64,000 nt of DNA from JADJOY01 sp046331705 [NCBI: bacterium] (GTDB lineage Bacteria > JADJOY01): contig JAXLQJ010000024.1 in assembly GCA_046331705.1 (NCBI GenBank), positions 39,303-103,302 of the forward strand, given 5' to 3'. Below are positions 18,350 through 27,477 of this stretch, piece after piece (within the stretch, counting starts at the first letter, position 1; the number at the start of each line of letters is the position of its first letter). Both the position numbers and the translations under genes were made by a program. The notes beneath the pieces are model-generated. The model was not told the origin of the DNA, made no database searches, and was given only the letters and a program-made list of their open reading frames with translations.

Positions 18350-18407
18350 GGCGGGACGGGCGGAACGGGCGGGCACGCGCGGCGCCGGCGCGCGCGGGGC
18401 GCGGCGT

Positions 18408-19019
18408 TCAGGGATCGAGGGCGGCGAAGCGCTGGAATGCCGGGCGCTCCTTGCAGCGCTCGAGCCAGCGACGGATCGCGGGATGGTCGGCGAGGTCGTA
18501 CTGGACGGCACCCGTGAGGTTCGCCACCGACGCGACGTGCAGATCGCCGAGCGTGAACCGATCGCCCACCATGAAGTCGCGCGAGGAAAGGTGCCGCTCG
18601 AGAATCGCGAGCAAGGGCGGCAGCGCGGCCCTCGACTTCTCGATGAGGTCGTGATCGCGCTTGGCTTCCGGCACGAACACCAGCTGGATGAACATCTCGA
18701 TCAGCGGCCGTTGCAGGTCGAGGATCGCCCAGTAGCTCCACTGGGAGACGAGGCCTCGCGCCTCGGCGGTGTCGCCGCGCAGCGGACTGGCGTGCTTGTC
18801 GACCAGGTAACCGTTGATGGCCATCGATTCCCAGATCACGAACTCGCCGTCGACGAGGCACGGCACCTTCCCGCTGGGATTGAGCGCGAGATAGGCCTCG
18901 CTCTTGTGCTGCTTGGCGCGCATGTCGAGGGGCTGCCGCTGGTAGGGAAGCGCCAGCTCCTCGAGGAGCCAGTAGCAGCGCCCCGCGCTGGATCGTGGAG
19001 AACCGTAGATCCGAATCAT
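18408..19019 (-). CDS. Glutathione S-transferase family protein
   Basis: The product is 203 residues, the normal GST size. The thioredoxin-like N-terminal domain reads MIRIYGSPRSSAGRCYWLLE, with NPSGKVPCLVDGEFVIWES holding the conserved cis-proline and the Glu-Ser glutathione-binding pair. The C-terminal helical domain includes DRFTLGDLHVASVA with the capping-box aspartate. It probably conjugates or reduces electrophiles in the cytoplasm. It starts at ATG 19019, 46 bases after the NnrU-like gene. Confidence 0.9.
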   Translation of the reverse strand: MIRIYGSPRSSAGRCYWLLEELALPYQRQPLDMRAKQHKSEAYLALNPSGKVPCLVDGEFVIWESMAINGYLVDKHASPLRGDTAEARGLVSQWSYWAILDLQRPLIEMFIQLVFVPEAKRDHDLIEKSRAALPPLLAILERHLSSRDFMVGDRFTLGDLHVASVANLTGAVQYDLADHPAIRRWLERCKERPAFQRFAALDP

Positions 19020-19065
19020 GACGACCTCGAGAACGAACGAAGGGGTGGGAAGACGGGGCGGCGTC

Positions 19066-19638
19066 TCAACCGAGCGGCGAGACGCCGAAGAGGCGAGCGT
19101 GCAGCCCGCCCAGAAGTGTCGCGTAGAGCACGAGCCCGACGACCAGCGCGATCGCGTCGTTCCAGCGGCCCGCGGGGGCGCTCGGCACGGCGCGCGGCGC
19201 GCGCTTCGCCACCGCGAGCCGATCCGCGACCGCCCATGCGAGGAAGCCGCCGAACAACAAGAGATCGGGGACGGTGCCGTTGGCGAGAACGTGCGCGAGG
19301 CCCCAGAGGATGGTCGCGGCGAGCAACGGGTGCTTGGCGAAGCTCTTGATGCGTCCGGGCAGATACGCCGCCAGGAGCAGCGGGAAGACCGGCAGCATGA
19401 GCACCACCGCGAGGTGACGCGTCCACGTCGGCGGCGAATGGAGCAGCACGGGGGCACGGTTCGCGATCGGATAGCCGTGGAGGATCATCGCGAAGCCGAG
19501 GATCGACAGCAGCGCGTACGGCCCTTTCCAGCCCGGATCGCCGAGGCGCGCGTACATGCGGTCGCGCCACGCCGGCGCCACGATCGCAACCGAGTGGACG
19601 CTCAGGAACACGATCAATCCCACGACGAGCCAGCTCAT
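19066..19638 (-). CDS. NnrU-like integral membrane protein
   Basis: The product is 190 residues with five or so membrane helices. Features of the NnrU family are the early HSVAI, the PGRIKSFAKHPLLAATILWGLAHVLANG segment and FLAWAVADRLAV. NnrU proteins were first described next to nitric oxide reductase genes; no denitrification gene is visible here. It is the first gene of the run that continues with GST, RluA-like, tgt and RlmI-like. Confidence 0.85.
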   Translation of the reverse strand: MSWLVVGLIVFLSVHSVAIVAPAWRDRMYARLGDPGWKGPYALLSILGFAMILHGYPIANRAPVLLHSPPTWTRHLAVVLMLPVFPLLLAAYLPGRIKSFAKHPLLAATILWGLAHVLANGTVPDLLLFGGFLAWAVADRLAVAKRAPRAVPSAPAGRWNDAIALVVGLVLYATLLGGLHARLFGVSPLG

Positions 19639-19755
19639 GATCGCGCCACGATGGCGCCCGACGGCCGATCACGGCAAGCGCAATCGCACGCGGTGGCGTC
19701 GCCGACGTCGGTCATCGCGGCGCGGAGCTCGCCCGAACGGTCGTTGCTCGGCAAG

Positions 19756-20068
19756 ATGAACGGCGCGACGATCGGCGCTTTCGTCGAGGCGGCCGACTTT
19801 CTGGTGCTGTCGGGAACGGCGCGCCTTTCCGCTGTCGACGTCTGGCTCCTCGACGAGGCGGAGAACGACAACGGCGTCCTCGACACGTTCGGCGGGACCC
19901 TCGGTTGGGCGATCTACGCGAGCAGCTCAGGTCTCTCCCTCGAGCTGGTCCGCGGGACCGGACGCCGACCCCGCGTTCGTGGTCTTCGAAGAGCCCATCT
20001 TCGTCTCGGGCTTCGATGCCTACGTCACCTGCGCGTGGTCCGACGCCACGCACCCCGTCTGCCCCTGA
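19756..20068 (+). pseudogene. Frameshifted remnant of a secreted surface protein
   Basis: Frame 1 from ATG 19756 reads ADFLVLSGTARLSAVDVWLL and then LDTFGGTLGWAIYASSSG, a pattern common in exported PEP-CTERM-like and related beta-sandwich proteins. Around 19935-19955 the meaningful frame shifts by one base and continues as DADPAFVVFEEPIFVSGFDA and then YVTCAWSDATHPVCP, ending at TGA 20068. No signal peptide precedes it, so the N-terminus is also missing. A sequencing error could explain the shift, but not the missing N-terminus. Confidence 0.55.
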
Positions 20069-20434
20069 GCGCGGTGGCGCCTCCGCCGTGAAGCCACGTC
20101 GCGTCGCCGGCGCGACCAGCGCTGGCGCGAATCTCGCAGCTCGGACGACCATCGAGCGCAAGCCCGCGCGGCGATGGCCTCTCGTCGTTCACCAGTCACC
20201 GCCGCGTAGCGCGAGGGCGGCAGACGGCTCATTTCCGCATCCACTGCGGTAGCGCAGCGCCGGTCGCGCGCAAGACCGCACGCTCGGGTCGCGCTGCTCG
20301 CTGTGATCTTTCGCACGATCCCATTCGGGTGCCGGGACATCGATCCGACCGCCGGCCGTTCGGCCGCCGCCGTCGCGTCGCGTTTCCGATTGGCCGCCGA
20401 CCATTCTCGACTCGCAGGGGAGGGAGGGCACGTC
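20069..20434. other. Intergenic region before the metalloprotease
   Basis: These 366 bases hold no convincing ORF on either strand. A purine-rich GGGGAGGGAGGG stretch near 20417-20428 serves as the ribosome binding site for ATG 20435. I see no clear promoter hexamers. Confidence 0.4.
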
Positions 20435-22327
20435 ATGAAGAACGTCCGCTTGTTCACGCTCACCTCGATCGTCGCTCTCGGGCTCGTCGCCGCACCCTTG
20501 CTCGTGCGAGCGGCCGCCCCCCAAGCCGGCATTCCCGGCGCGACACCCGGGCAGCCGATGGTCTTCCAGCAGACGATCCCGGTTCACATCGTGTTGATCG
20601 GCTATGGAAAGGGCGCGATCGACGCCAAGGCGCTGAAGAGCCAACTGCCCGAGGGCTACGCGCCGGTGGTGCGCTATCCGCGGTTCTACGGCGTGCCGGG
20701 TCGCGACCTGGGGCTCTCGTTCCAGTTCCAGTACGACGTGATCCGCGCCAACGACGCGTTCACGACCAAGTTCTTCAAGCAGCTCGCGAACATCGGCAAG
20801 CAGGGACCGCGCACGGTCTATCAGCAGTACTACAACGATCAGGCGAGCAACGTCCTCGACGTGCCGGATTCGGTGCTCTACATCGACGCGCCGAGCGTCG
20901 AGGCGTGGCTCATGAGCAAGGCGCAGAGCCTGCTCCACATCGACACCGAGCACGGCTACACGGTCTTCTTCATCGATTGGTACGGCCGCCCGGATTTCCG
21001 GTTCCACGTCTACACCAAATCCGACGAAGCCGACCCCGACACCGGCTACAACTTCGGTGTCGTCCGTGACTCGCGAAAGATGATGGCGTGGGGCGGCAGC
21101 CACGGCCGCGGTTGGTTCCACGACATCTCGGCGGGCCCCGAGGCGTGGACCAACAACTGGAACGTGGACGATCCCGATCTGAACGCGAACGGCTACGAGG
21201 ACTACCGCATGCCGCCGTCCTGGGAATACGTGCCCGGCGGCTATCGCGATCCGGCGGCACGCACCGGCGACCTCGCCAAGCTGACGCGCTACGTCGCGAT
21301 CAACCTGCTCTTCACCAGCTCACCGCTCTACGATCCGCTGGTCACGGCGCCTGGCGCGAACGGCTCGAAAATCGTGCACGTGACGCTCTCCGAGGACGAC
21401 CCGGGCTCGTACGGCAAGAGCTGGATCCGCAAGGACCTCATCACCGATCGCCTGTCGAGCTTCGAGTTCTACTACCCGTGGAAAGTGAAGATCCAGGACT
21501 GGAACCCGATCGACGCCGGTGCCGAGAACGCGTTTCGGATCTGGGCCGAGATCCGTAGCGCCAGCGATTGCTGGAACGCGTACGGAACGCCGTACGCCGA
21601 GCTTTATTGCTACTTCGACCTCAACCGCAAGAAGTTCATCCCCTGGTACGACGCTCCGTCGAACTACGCGGGCGGAGTCTTCGCATTCAACACCACCGAC
21701 GCGAACCTCGGGCCGTATAGCGGTCTGCTCGGCTTCGCCGACGACAACTGGTTGAACGGTGTCCAGACCTACGTCTTCCAGTTCGACACCGACTACTACC
21801 GCTCCATCGGCTACGGCTTCAGCTCCACCACCGTCCACGAGTTCGGCCACCACCTCGGGCTCTCGCACCCGCACGACGGGTACGACGCGGAGCTCGACTA
21901 CGACTACGGCGCGAACGACGACACGTACTTCGCCTGGGCTGGCGACGAGAGCCACACGACGATGGCGTATCTCCAGCTCGCCACCGGCTTCGGGCAATTC
22001 GATCGCGACAACATGTATCGCTACGAGTTCGCGGGATATTTGAACTGGGCGAACTCGCTCTACTACGACGTCCTGGCCAGCCCGAACGTCGGCGCGGTCG
22101 CGGGCTCACTCGCGTCCTTCGGCGCGTACGCCACCAAGGCCGTCCACGGATTCAACGCCTGGAATTACGAGGACGCGGTGCTCAACGCGCGCCTTGCGTA
22201 TCAGTCGATCGCGACCGCCGCGACCCAGCTCGGCATCCCGGACACGAGCTTCCGCGTGCAGCCGCCGATCGACCGCAGCAAGCGCGTGCCGCACGAGGGC
22301 GACCCGATCCGCTTCCCCGACGACTGA
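20435..22327 (+). CDS. Secreted metzincin-type zinc metalloprotease
   Basis: The product is 630 residues with a Sec signal peptide (hydrophobic LTSIVALGLVAAPLLV, cleavage expected near VRAAAPQ). The active-site signature HEFGHHLGLSH spans residues 468-478 and gives the three zinc-binding histidines and the catalytic glutamate of metzincins. A candidate Met-turn, ESHTTMAYLQ, follows about 40 residues later. The N-terminal 450 residues belong to no family I recognise and are rich in aromatic residues. The C-terminus has no sorting signal that I recognise. A strong Shine-Dalgarno (GGGGAGGGAGGG) supports ATG 20435. The substrate is unknown. Confidence 0.83.
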   Translation: MKNVRLFTLTSIVALGLVAAPLLVRAAAPQAGIPGATPGQPMVFQQTIPVHIVLIGYGKGAIDAKALKSQLPEGYAPVVRYPRFYGVPGRDLGLSFQFQYDVIRANDAFTTKFFKQLANIGKQGPRTVYQQYYNDQASNVLDVPDSVLYIDAPSVEAWLMSKAQSLLHIDTEHGYTVFFIDWYGRPDFRFHVYTKSDEADPDTGYNFGVVRDSRKMMAWGGSHGRGWFHDISAGPEAWTNNWNVDDPDLNANGYEDYRMPPSWEYVPGGYRDPAARTGDLAKLTRYVAINLLFTSSPLYDPLVTAPGANGSKIVHVTLSEDDPGSYGKSWIRKDLITDRLSSFEFYYPWKVKIQDWNPIDAGAENAFRIWAEIRSASDCWNAYGTPYAELYCYFDLNRKKFIPWYDAPSNYAGGVFAFNTTDANLGPYSGLLGFADDNWLNGVQTYVFQFDTDYYRSIGYGFSSTTVHEFGHHLGLSHPHDGYDAELDYDYGANDDTYFAWAGDESHTTMAYLQLATGFGQFDRDNMYRYEFAGYLNWANSLYYDVLASPNVGAVAGSLASFGAYATKAVHGFNAWNYEDAVLNARLAYQSIATAATQLGIPDTSFRVQPPIDRSKRVPHEGDPIRFPDD

Positions 22328-22344
22328 TCGGCGCGGGCGTGTCC

Positions 22345-22371
22345 GGCGGGCGGCGCGTAAGGCCGCCCGCC
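22345..22371. terminator. GC-only hairpin between convergent genes
   Basis: A perfect 10-bp stem (GGCGGGCGGC / GCCGCCCGCC) with a 7-base loop lies 17 bases after the metalloprotease stop and 11 bases after the 3' end of the convergent DUF3556 gene. No T-run follows on either strand, so its role as a bidirectional terminator rests on position and symmetry. Confidence 0.5.
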
Positions 22372-22382
22372 CACTCGCGCGA

Positions 22383-24065
22383 TCACGCGGCGGGACGCGA
22401 CGCGGCGAACGCTGCCGCCGCCTCGCCCGTGGGCCACGGCAAGCGGTCGCGCAACACCGACACCCGCGTCTCGCCGGTGGCGAGCACGCCCCGGGCAGCG
22501 TCCGCGACGGTCCACGCCAGCGACGAGCCGAAGAGCGGTTGCGACTCGACGAAGATGCAGCGCAACTCGCCGTCCTCGAAACGGCATTGCTCCTGGATCG
22601 CCCGCAGCAGACGCCCATCGTGCAGGTGCAGGTCGCCGAAGTTCCAGCCCAGCGCCAGCCCCGCGACGATCTCCCCGTCCAGCCATTGGTATCGGTCGAT
22701 GTCGTCGACGGCCTTGGGAATCAGATCGTGCAGCGCGCGCCCGTGGAGGTGCATCGAGCGAAATGCCGGCACCCGCGACATCACGGCGTCGATCACGTCC
22801 GGATCGGGGATCAGCTTGGCGAGCTGGTCGGTGAGCAGCGGCGAGGTCTTGACGAGCCGATCGAGCTTGCGGGCGCTCTCGCCGCGGAAGAGCCACACGC
22901 TGTAGCCCCAATTGCCCGCGTAGTAGCGCATGGCACTCAGGAACGACACCCGCGACGGCACCAGATTCCCGATCAGCGGTACCGCGAAGAGCACCACGAA
23001 CAGGAACGCCGTCAGCAGCGGCGCGGAACCGAGCGTGAGCACGCTCACCTCCGGATGGTGACCGAACAGGAAGAACCCGCCGTACACCATGATCACGTTC
23101 CACTCGAGCGGTACGCCCATGGGGATGTTGCTCGAGATGAACGCGTGAAAGCCGAGCATCACCACCAGCGCGATGGCGGTGGGCGCGCCGCCGTCGCTCA
23201 CCAGCAGCACCAGCGGGAACAGGTATTCGACCGCCGTCCCGCCGTGCGCCATCCACTCGCAGACGCGCCCAGGCCGAAGATCGTCGGGGAAGTGGCGATA
23301 GAGCTTCTTCCGCAGCGCCACGGGCACCATCGGGCTGTTGCTCAGCATCACGCCGATGACCGACGGGAAGTGGTGATTGAGCTTGGAGGTCGCCGCCCAC
23401 CACCAGATCGCGATCCAGACCACCTTGGCCCCCGCCAGCCAGTGGTCCGCGAAGGCGAAGCACACCAACGCCGTGAAATGGTGCTCGGCTCGCGAGATGA
23501 GGTAGATCGACTTGTCGGCGAGCGAGACGATCGGCAAGAGCACGATCGTCGGCAGCACCAACGACGGCGTGATCGCCGGTGCCGTCAGCGCGCGCAACAA
23601 GAACGCGTAATGCACGAGGTAGAGCGCGACGTCGAGGCGGGTGCGGCGATGACCGCCCAGGATCGGTAGGCCGGGAAGGAACGGCAGCTTGGTGGTGCCC
23701 GGCCGCAAGTAGTAGAGAACACCGCCGATGGGCGGGACGTAGCGGCCCGTGAGCGGCCCGCTGCCGCAGCCCAGCCCGAGACCCTCGTACGCCATGGTCC
23801 AGAGCACCGCCTTCTGGAACGCGGTCGCGGTGAATGCCCACGACGCGATCGCTCCCGGCGCCCCGAGCCCCGGCGTGAACGAGCAGAAGAAGCACCATCC
23901 CCCGACGTAGAGCAGCGCGATCTTCAGCAGATAGACGGTGTAGATGAGCGGCGGCGTGCCGTATCCTTGCGTGGCCCAGGCCTCGCAGATCATGCGGATG
24001 CGCACCGGAAACGGCTGTGCGCGCCACTCGCGGATGTCGTAAGGCGGTGATTTCGGCTGAAGCAT
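22383..24065 (-). CDS. DUF3556 family transmembrane protein
   Basis: The product is 560 residues. The N-terminal 380 residues hold about eight membrane segments, with GTPPLIYTVYLLKIALLYVG near the start and the glycine-rich LGLGCGSGPLTGRYVPPIGG, then LYYLRPGTTKLP. This layout matches my recollection of DUF3556 proteins, best known from mycobacteria. The last 180 residues are soluble, with RYYAGNWGYSVWLFRG at the boundary. The function of the family is unknown to me. A TAGAAT hexamer (24079-24074) lies just upstream of the start, so the message may have a very short leader. Confidence 0.75.
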   Translation of the reverse strand: MLQPKSPPYDIREWRAQPFPVRIRMICEAWATQGYGTPPLIYTVYLLKIALLYVGGWCFFCSFTPGLGAPGAIASWAFTATAFQKAVLWTMAYEGLGLGCGSGPLTGRYVPPIGGVLYYLRPGTTKLPFLPGLPILGGHRRTRLDVALYLVHYAFLLRALTAPAITPSLVLPTIVLLPIVSLADKSIYLISRAEHHFTALVCFAFADHWLAGAKVVWIAIWWWAATSKLNHHFPSVIGVMLSNSPMVPVALRKKLYRHFPDDLRPGRVCEWMAHGGTAVEYLFPLVLLVSDGGAPTAIALVVMLGFHAFISSNIPMGVPLEWNVIMVYGGFFLFGHHPEVSVLTLGSAPLLTAFLFVVLFAVPLIGNLVPSRVSFLSAMRYYAGNWGYSVWLFRGESARKLDRLVKTSPLLTDQLAKLIPDPDVIDAVMSRVPAFRSMHLHGRALHDLIPKAVDDIDRYQWLDGEIVAGLALGWNFGDLHLHDGRLLRAIQEQCRFEDGELRCIFVESQPLFGSSLAWTVADAARGVLATGETRVSVLRDRLPWPTGEAAAAFAASRPAA

Positions 24066-24274
24066 GATGAGCGATTCTACGTCACATACACGCGGAGCGG
24101 ATGCGTGAGCGATCGTGCAGCGAGCGACGGCGCGGGACCGAGCGAGGCGCCGCGAACCGGTTCCTCGGAGGGCGCTCCCAGGGAGGGCGCCGCTCCCGCG
24201 GCCCGGGGCGCGGTGGGCGAGGCGGTGCCGATCCCGCCGCTCCCTCCGCGCCGAATCGACGCGGGTGGCCGCGC

Positions 24275-25759
24275 ATGAGCGCGATCGGGGTCGATTCCTG
24301 CGACGCGGTGGTGATCGGCGCGGGCCCGAACGGTCTCGCCGCCGCCATCGTGCTGGCGCAAGCGGGCGCCTCCGTGGTGGTGCTCGAAGCGGCGGAGACG
24401 ATCGGCGGCGGAACGCGCACCGCGGAGCTCACGCTGCCGGGATTTCGTCACGACGTGTGCTCGGCCGCCCACCCCATGGGCATCCTGTCGCCGTTCTTCC
24501 GCACGCTCCCTCTTACGCAGCACGGCCTGCGCTGGATTCGGCCGCGCGCCTCGGTGGCGCACCCGCTGGACGGCGCTCCCGCCGTGCTGCTGTGGCGTTC
24601 GCTCGAGCGCACCGCCGAGGAGCTGGGCGCCGACGTCGGCTCGTGGCGGCGGCTCGTCGGGCCGTTTCTCGACGATCCGCACGGCCTCCTCGCCGACGCG
24701 CTCGGCCCCCTCGGCATCCCGCGTCGGCCGCTGCAGCTCGCGCGATTCGGTCTGCCGGCTGCGCTGCCGGCCCAGGCGCTCGCGCGGTTCGCGTTTCGCG
24801 GGGTGCGGGCACGAGCGCTCTTCGCGGGGTGCGCGGCGCACGCGATCCTGCCGCTCGGTCACGCCTTCACTGCGGCCATCGGGCTGATGTTCGCCATCAC
24901 GGCGCACGTCGAGGAATGGCCCGTCGCCGAGGGCGGGTCGGCGGCCATCACGGCCGCGCTCGCGAGCTACTTGCGACAGCTCGGCAGCACGATCCGCACC
25001 GGCGTGACGGTGCGCTCGAGCGCCGACCTTCCCGCGGCGCGCGTCTACCTCTTCGACACCGATCCCCGCCAGCTCGCCGCCATCTGCGACACGATGCTGC
25101 CGAGCGGCTACCTCGCGCGGCTGCGCCGCTTCCGCTTCGGTCCCGCGGTCTTCAAGCTCGACTGGGCGCTCGACGGAGCGATTCCGTGGGCGGACCCGCG
25201 CTGCCGCGACGCTTCCACGGTGCACGTCGGCGGCACCCTCGACGAGATCGCCGCATCCGAAGCCGCGATGTGGCGCGGCGAGCACTCTGCCCGCCCCTAC
25301 CTGATCGTGGTGCAGCAGAGCGAGCTCGATCCCACTCGCGCGCCAGCCGGTCAGCACACGGGCTACGCCTATTGCCACGTCCCCGCGGGCTCGAGCGTGG
25401 ACATGACCGAGCCCATCGAGAGCCAGATCGAGCGCTTCGCGCCCGGCTTCCGGAGCCGCATCCTCGCCCGCCACAAGACGTCGCCGCGCGACCTCGAGCG
25501 CATGAACCCGAACCACGTGGGCGGCGCGATCACCGGCGGCGTCGCAGACGCGTTCCAGCTCTTCACCCGCCCGGTGGCGCGGCTCGATCCCTACTCGACG
25601 CCCCACCCGCGCATCTTCCTGTGCTCGTCCTCCACGCCGCCCGGCGGTGGTGTCCACGGAATGTGCGGCTACCACGCCGCGCGCAGCGCCCTCGACGCGC
25701 TCGCCCGTTTCCCACCGGCGCCGCTCAGCGGGAGTGGCAGACCCGGACCCAGTGGGTGA
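24275..25759 (+). CDS. Phytoene-desaturase-like FAD-dependent oxidoreductase
   Basis: The product is 494 residues. The FAD motif VVIGAGPNGLAAAIVLAQAG (residues 12-31) is followed by VVVLEAAETIGGGTRTAELT, typical of phytoene dehydrogenase/COG1233 proteins. Near the C-terminus FLCSSSTPPGGGVHGMCGYH is the second conserved FAD-contacting segment. The substrate may be a carotenoid, retinoid-like or other lipid, but no carotenoid genes are nearby. The start is ATG 24275; the open frame before it is low-complexity. Its last 95 coding bases are part of the 132-bp direct repeat that recurs at 27478. Confidence 0.85.
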   Translation: MSAIGVDSCDAVVIGAGPNGLAAAIVLAQAGASVVVLEAAETIGGGTRTAELTLPGFRHDVCSAAHPMGILSPFFRTLPLTQHGLRWIRPRASVAHPLDGAPAVLLWRSLERTAEELGADVGSWRRLVGPFLDDPHGLLADALGPLGIPRRPLQLARFGLPAALPAQALARFAFRGVRARALFAGCAAHAILPLGHAFTAAIGLMFAITAHVEEWPVAEGGSAAITAALASYLRQLGSTIRTGVTVRSSADLPAARVYLFDTDPRQLAAICDTMLPSGYLARLRRFRFGPAVFKLDWALDGAIPWADPRCRDASTVHVGGTLDEIAASEAAMWRGEHSARPYLIVVQQSELDPTRAPAGQHTGYAYCHVPAGSSVDMTEPIESQIERFAPGFRSRILARHKTSPRDLERMNPNHVGGAITGGVADAFQLFTRPVARLDPYSTPHPRIFLCSSSTPPGGGVHGMCGYHAARSALDALARFPPAPLSGSGRPGPSG

Positions 25760-25796
25760 CGAGCTCGCCGATCGCACGACGGAACTCGAGCAACCC
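25665..25796 (+). repeat. 132-bp direct repeat, copy 1
   Basis: This stretch matches 27478-27609 at 130 of 132 positions by direct comparison. It covers the last 95 bases of the FAD oxidoreductase gene and the last 72 bases of the response regulator gene in reverse, because the two genes overlap tail to tail. Similarity drops abruptly at both ends. Confidence 0.92.
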
Positions 25797-25990
25797 GAGC
25801 TCATTCGGGCACGGCCGAGCGAGTCGTTCGGCATTGCGTCCCGCGATGAGCAGCACTCGAACGGCCGATCGCCGACCGGCAGACGAGCGACTGCGTCGCG
25901 GTCCGCGTCCGCGCGCGGGACCGCGGTCTCGAGCCGCGACCCGAAATGCCGCACGGCCACTCTTGCGCCGCGCACCGGCCGAAGCGCACA
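25725..25990 (-). pseudogene. Decayed copy of the receiver-domain gene
   Basis: The minus strand ends with GLLEFRRAIGELVTHWVRV and CHSR, the same C-terminus as the intact regulator at 27538-27963 with one substitution. Further upstream, in another frame, ADADRDAVARLPVGDRPFE resembles EDADQALAYLRGDRPFE of the intact gene. An exact 19-base match links 25856-25874 with 27802-27820, with spacing 133 bases shorter than in the intact gene. This indicates a duplicated regulator copy that lost internal sequence and reading frame. Confidence 0.6.
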
Positions 25991-25991
25991 A

Positions 25992-26020
25992 TTGTTCCCA
26001 CAAGCTAGCAAAAACATTTA
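25992..26020 (+). promoter_or_regulatory. Putative promoter for the CSLREA-domain gene
   Basis: TTGTTC (25992-25997) and CATTTA (26015-26020) are separated by 17 bases in a conspicuously AT-rich island within GC-rich DNA. The -10 box would lie 13 bases before ATG 26034, giving a nearly leaderless message. The -10 match is weak. Confidence 0.35.
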
Positions 26021-26033
26021 AGTCACGATCTGG

Positions 26034-27371
26034 ATGGGAACGATGTCGAGACCACGGCCAGCCAGATATCTGCAGCGCGCGATGATCGTCGCGTGGTCGC
26101 TCGCCTCCGCGGTCGGCGCGGGCTCGCCACAGCGCGCGCTCGCCGCGACGATCACCGTCGACTCGACCGCCGACGACCTGGAGCAAGGACCGAACGGCAA
26201 CTGCACGCTGCGCGAAGCGGTGGCGGCGGCCAACACCGATCTGCCGGTGGACGCCTGTGCAGCCGGGCTCGGCGCGGACGTCATCGACCTTCCCCGCGGC
26301 GTTCTCGAGCCCAAGACCACGGGGGAGGGCCTGCGCATCCTCGCCCCCACCGAGCTCAGAGGACGCGGTGTCGATCGCACCGTGATTCACGCGATCCTGT
26401 CCTTCGGCACGAACGACCCCGACGCCGATCAGGCACCCATGCGCGCCCGCGATCTCACCATCGTGAGCAGCGCCCTGTTCGCGAGCGACCTCGAGATGGT
26501 CGACATGACGATCCGCCGCGATCCGGCGTTCCCCGACCTCTCGAGCGGCGTCTACTGCTCCGAGTGCGAGCTACGGCGTACCGAGATCGACGGATACACG
26601 GTCAATTTCAAGGGGCAGAGCGTCGCAAGCCACTCGATCTTTCGCAACGACTCGCGGCTCGGAATCAGCGTGGACCACGGTTCGCTCTTCCTCGAACACT
26701 CGCGGATCGAAGGCAATGGCGGCGATGAAGGGCAAGGCGGTTTGTGGGCCCAGTGGTACGCACAAGTCGAGATCGAGGGCTGCACGTTCGCCGGCAATCG
26801 CGGGAAGCGCGGTGGCGCCCTTCAAGTGAGCTGGTACTCGTCGGTGACGGTTCGCAACTCGACCTTCAGCGGCAACCACGGTTCCCGGGAAGGCGGCGCG
26901 ATCTTCGTCGACACGAGCAATCTCAAGCTCGAGCACGTGACCTTCGTCGGCAACGACTCACCGGCTGGAGGCGCGGTCGCCGTTGCCGCCGTGCCCAACA
27001 CCGCGTACCCGAGGCCGAAGCTGGTGTTTCGCAGCTCGATCATCCAGGGGAGCTGCTCGGATCCCACCTCCTGGGCCCGCATCTACAGCGAAGGCGGGAA
27101 CCTCGAGGGCCCGGGCTCCACGTGCCGGCTTCATGAACGTTCGGACCTCGCGAACGTCGCCGACCTGGGCCTCGGGCCGCTCGCCGACAACGGTGGCCCC
27201 ACACCCACCCACGAGCCGCAGGCATGGAGCCCCGCGGTCGACTCCGTGCCGCGAAAGCTCTGTCCCGGCCCGGACGTCGATCAGCGCGATGTCACGCGCC
27301 CTCAGGACGGCGATGGCAATGGCCGGGCGGCTTGCGACCGAGGCGCCGTCGAACGCACGTACCACCGCTGA
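26034..27371 (+). CDS. Secreted CSLREA-domain right-handed beta-helix protein
   Basis: The product is 445 residues. A signal peptide (AMIVAWSLASAVGAGSPQRALA) is followed by TITVDSTADD...NCTLREAVAAAN, the CSLREA-type module at about residues 38-65. The rest has the spaced asparagine/glycine pattern of parallel beta-helices, for example FAGNRGKRGGAL, TFSGNHGSREGGAIF and TFVGNDSPAGGAV. The C-terminus carries GLGPLADNGGPTPTHEP and DQRDVTRPQDGDGNGRAACD, a common ending of such exported polymorphic-outer-membrane-type proteins. It is probably surface-exposed or secreted. The whole gene lies between the two copies of the 132-bp repeat. Confidence 0.85.
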   Translation: MGTMSRPRPARYLQRAMIVAWSLASAVGAGSPQRALAATITVDSTADDLEQGPNGNCTLREAVAAANTDLPVDACAAGLGADVIDLPRGVLEPKTTGEGLRILAPTELRGRGVDRTVIHAILSFGTNDPDADQAPMRARDLTIVSSALFASDLEMVDMTIRRDPAFPDLSSGVYCSECELRRTEIDGYTVNFKGQSVASHSIFRNDSRLGISVDHGSLFLEHSRIEGNGGDEGQGGLWAQWYAQVEIEGCTFAGNRGKRGGALQVSWYSSVTVRNSTFSGNHGSREGGAIFVDTSNLKLEHVTFVGNDSPAGGAVAVAAVPNTAYPRPKLVFRSSIIQGSCSDPTSWARIYSEGGNLEGPGSTCRLHERSDLANVADLGLGPLADNGGPTPTHEPQAWSPAVDSVPRKLCPGPDVDQRDVTRPQDGDGNGRAACDRGAVERTYHR

Positions 27372-27477
27372 ACTTCGCCTCGTGCGACGGCATCGCGCCC
27401 GCTTGCACGACGGCCGCGCGTGCATGGCCTCCGGATGCGGGCGCCGCTGCACGTGCGCTGGCAGCGATTCCGACAGC

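Noticed and set aside
22201-24027. 608-codon open frame on the minus strand
   Set aside because: It is a shadow of the DUF3556 gene in another frame; the DUF3556 frame has clear membrane helices and motifs.
24077-26017. 646-codon open frame on the minus strand
   Set aside because: It is the antisense frame of the FAD oxidoreductase; composition is Arg/Ala-rich, with no ribosome binding site or domain. Only its first part, over 25725-25990, holds real similarity, as a regulator remnant.
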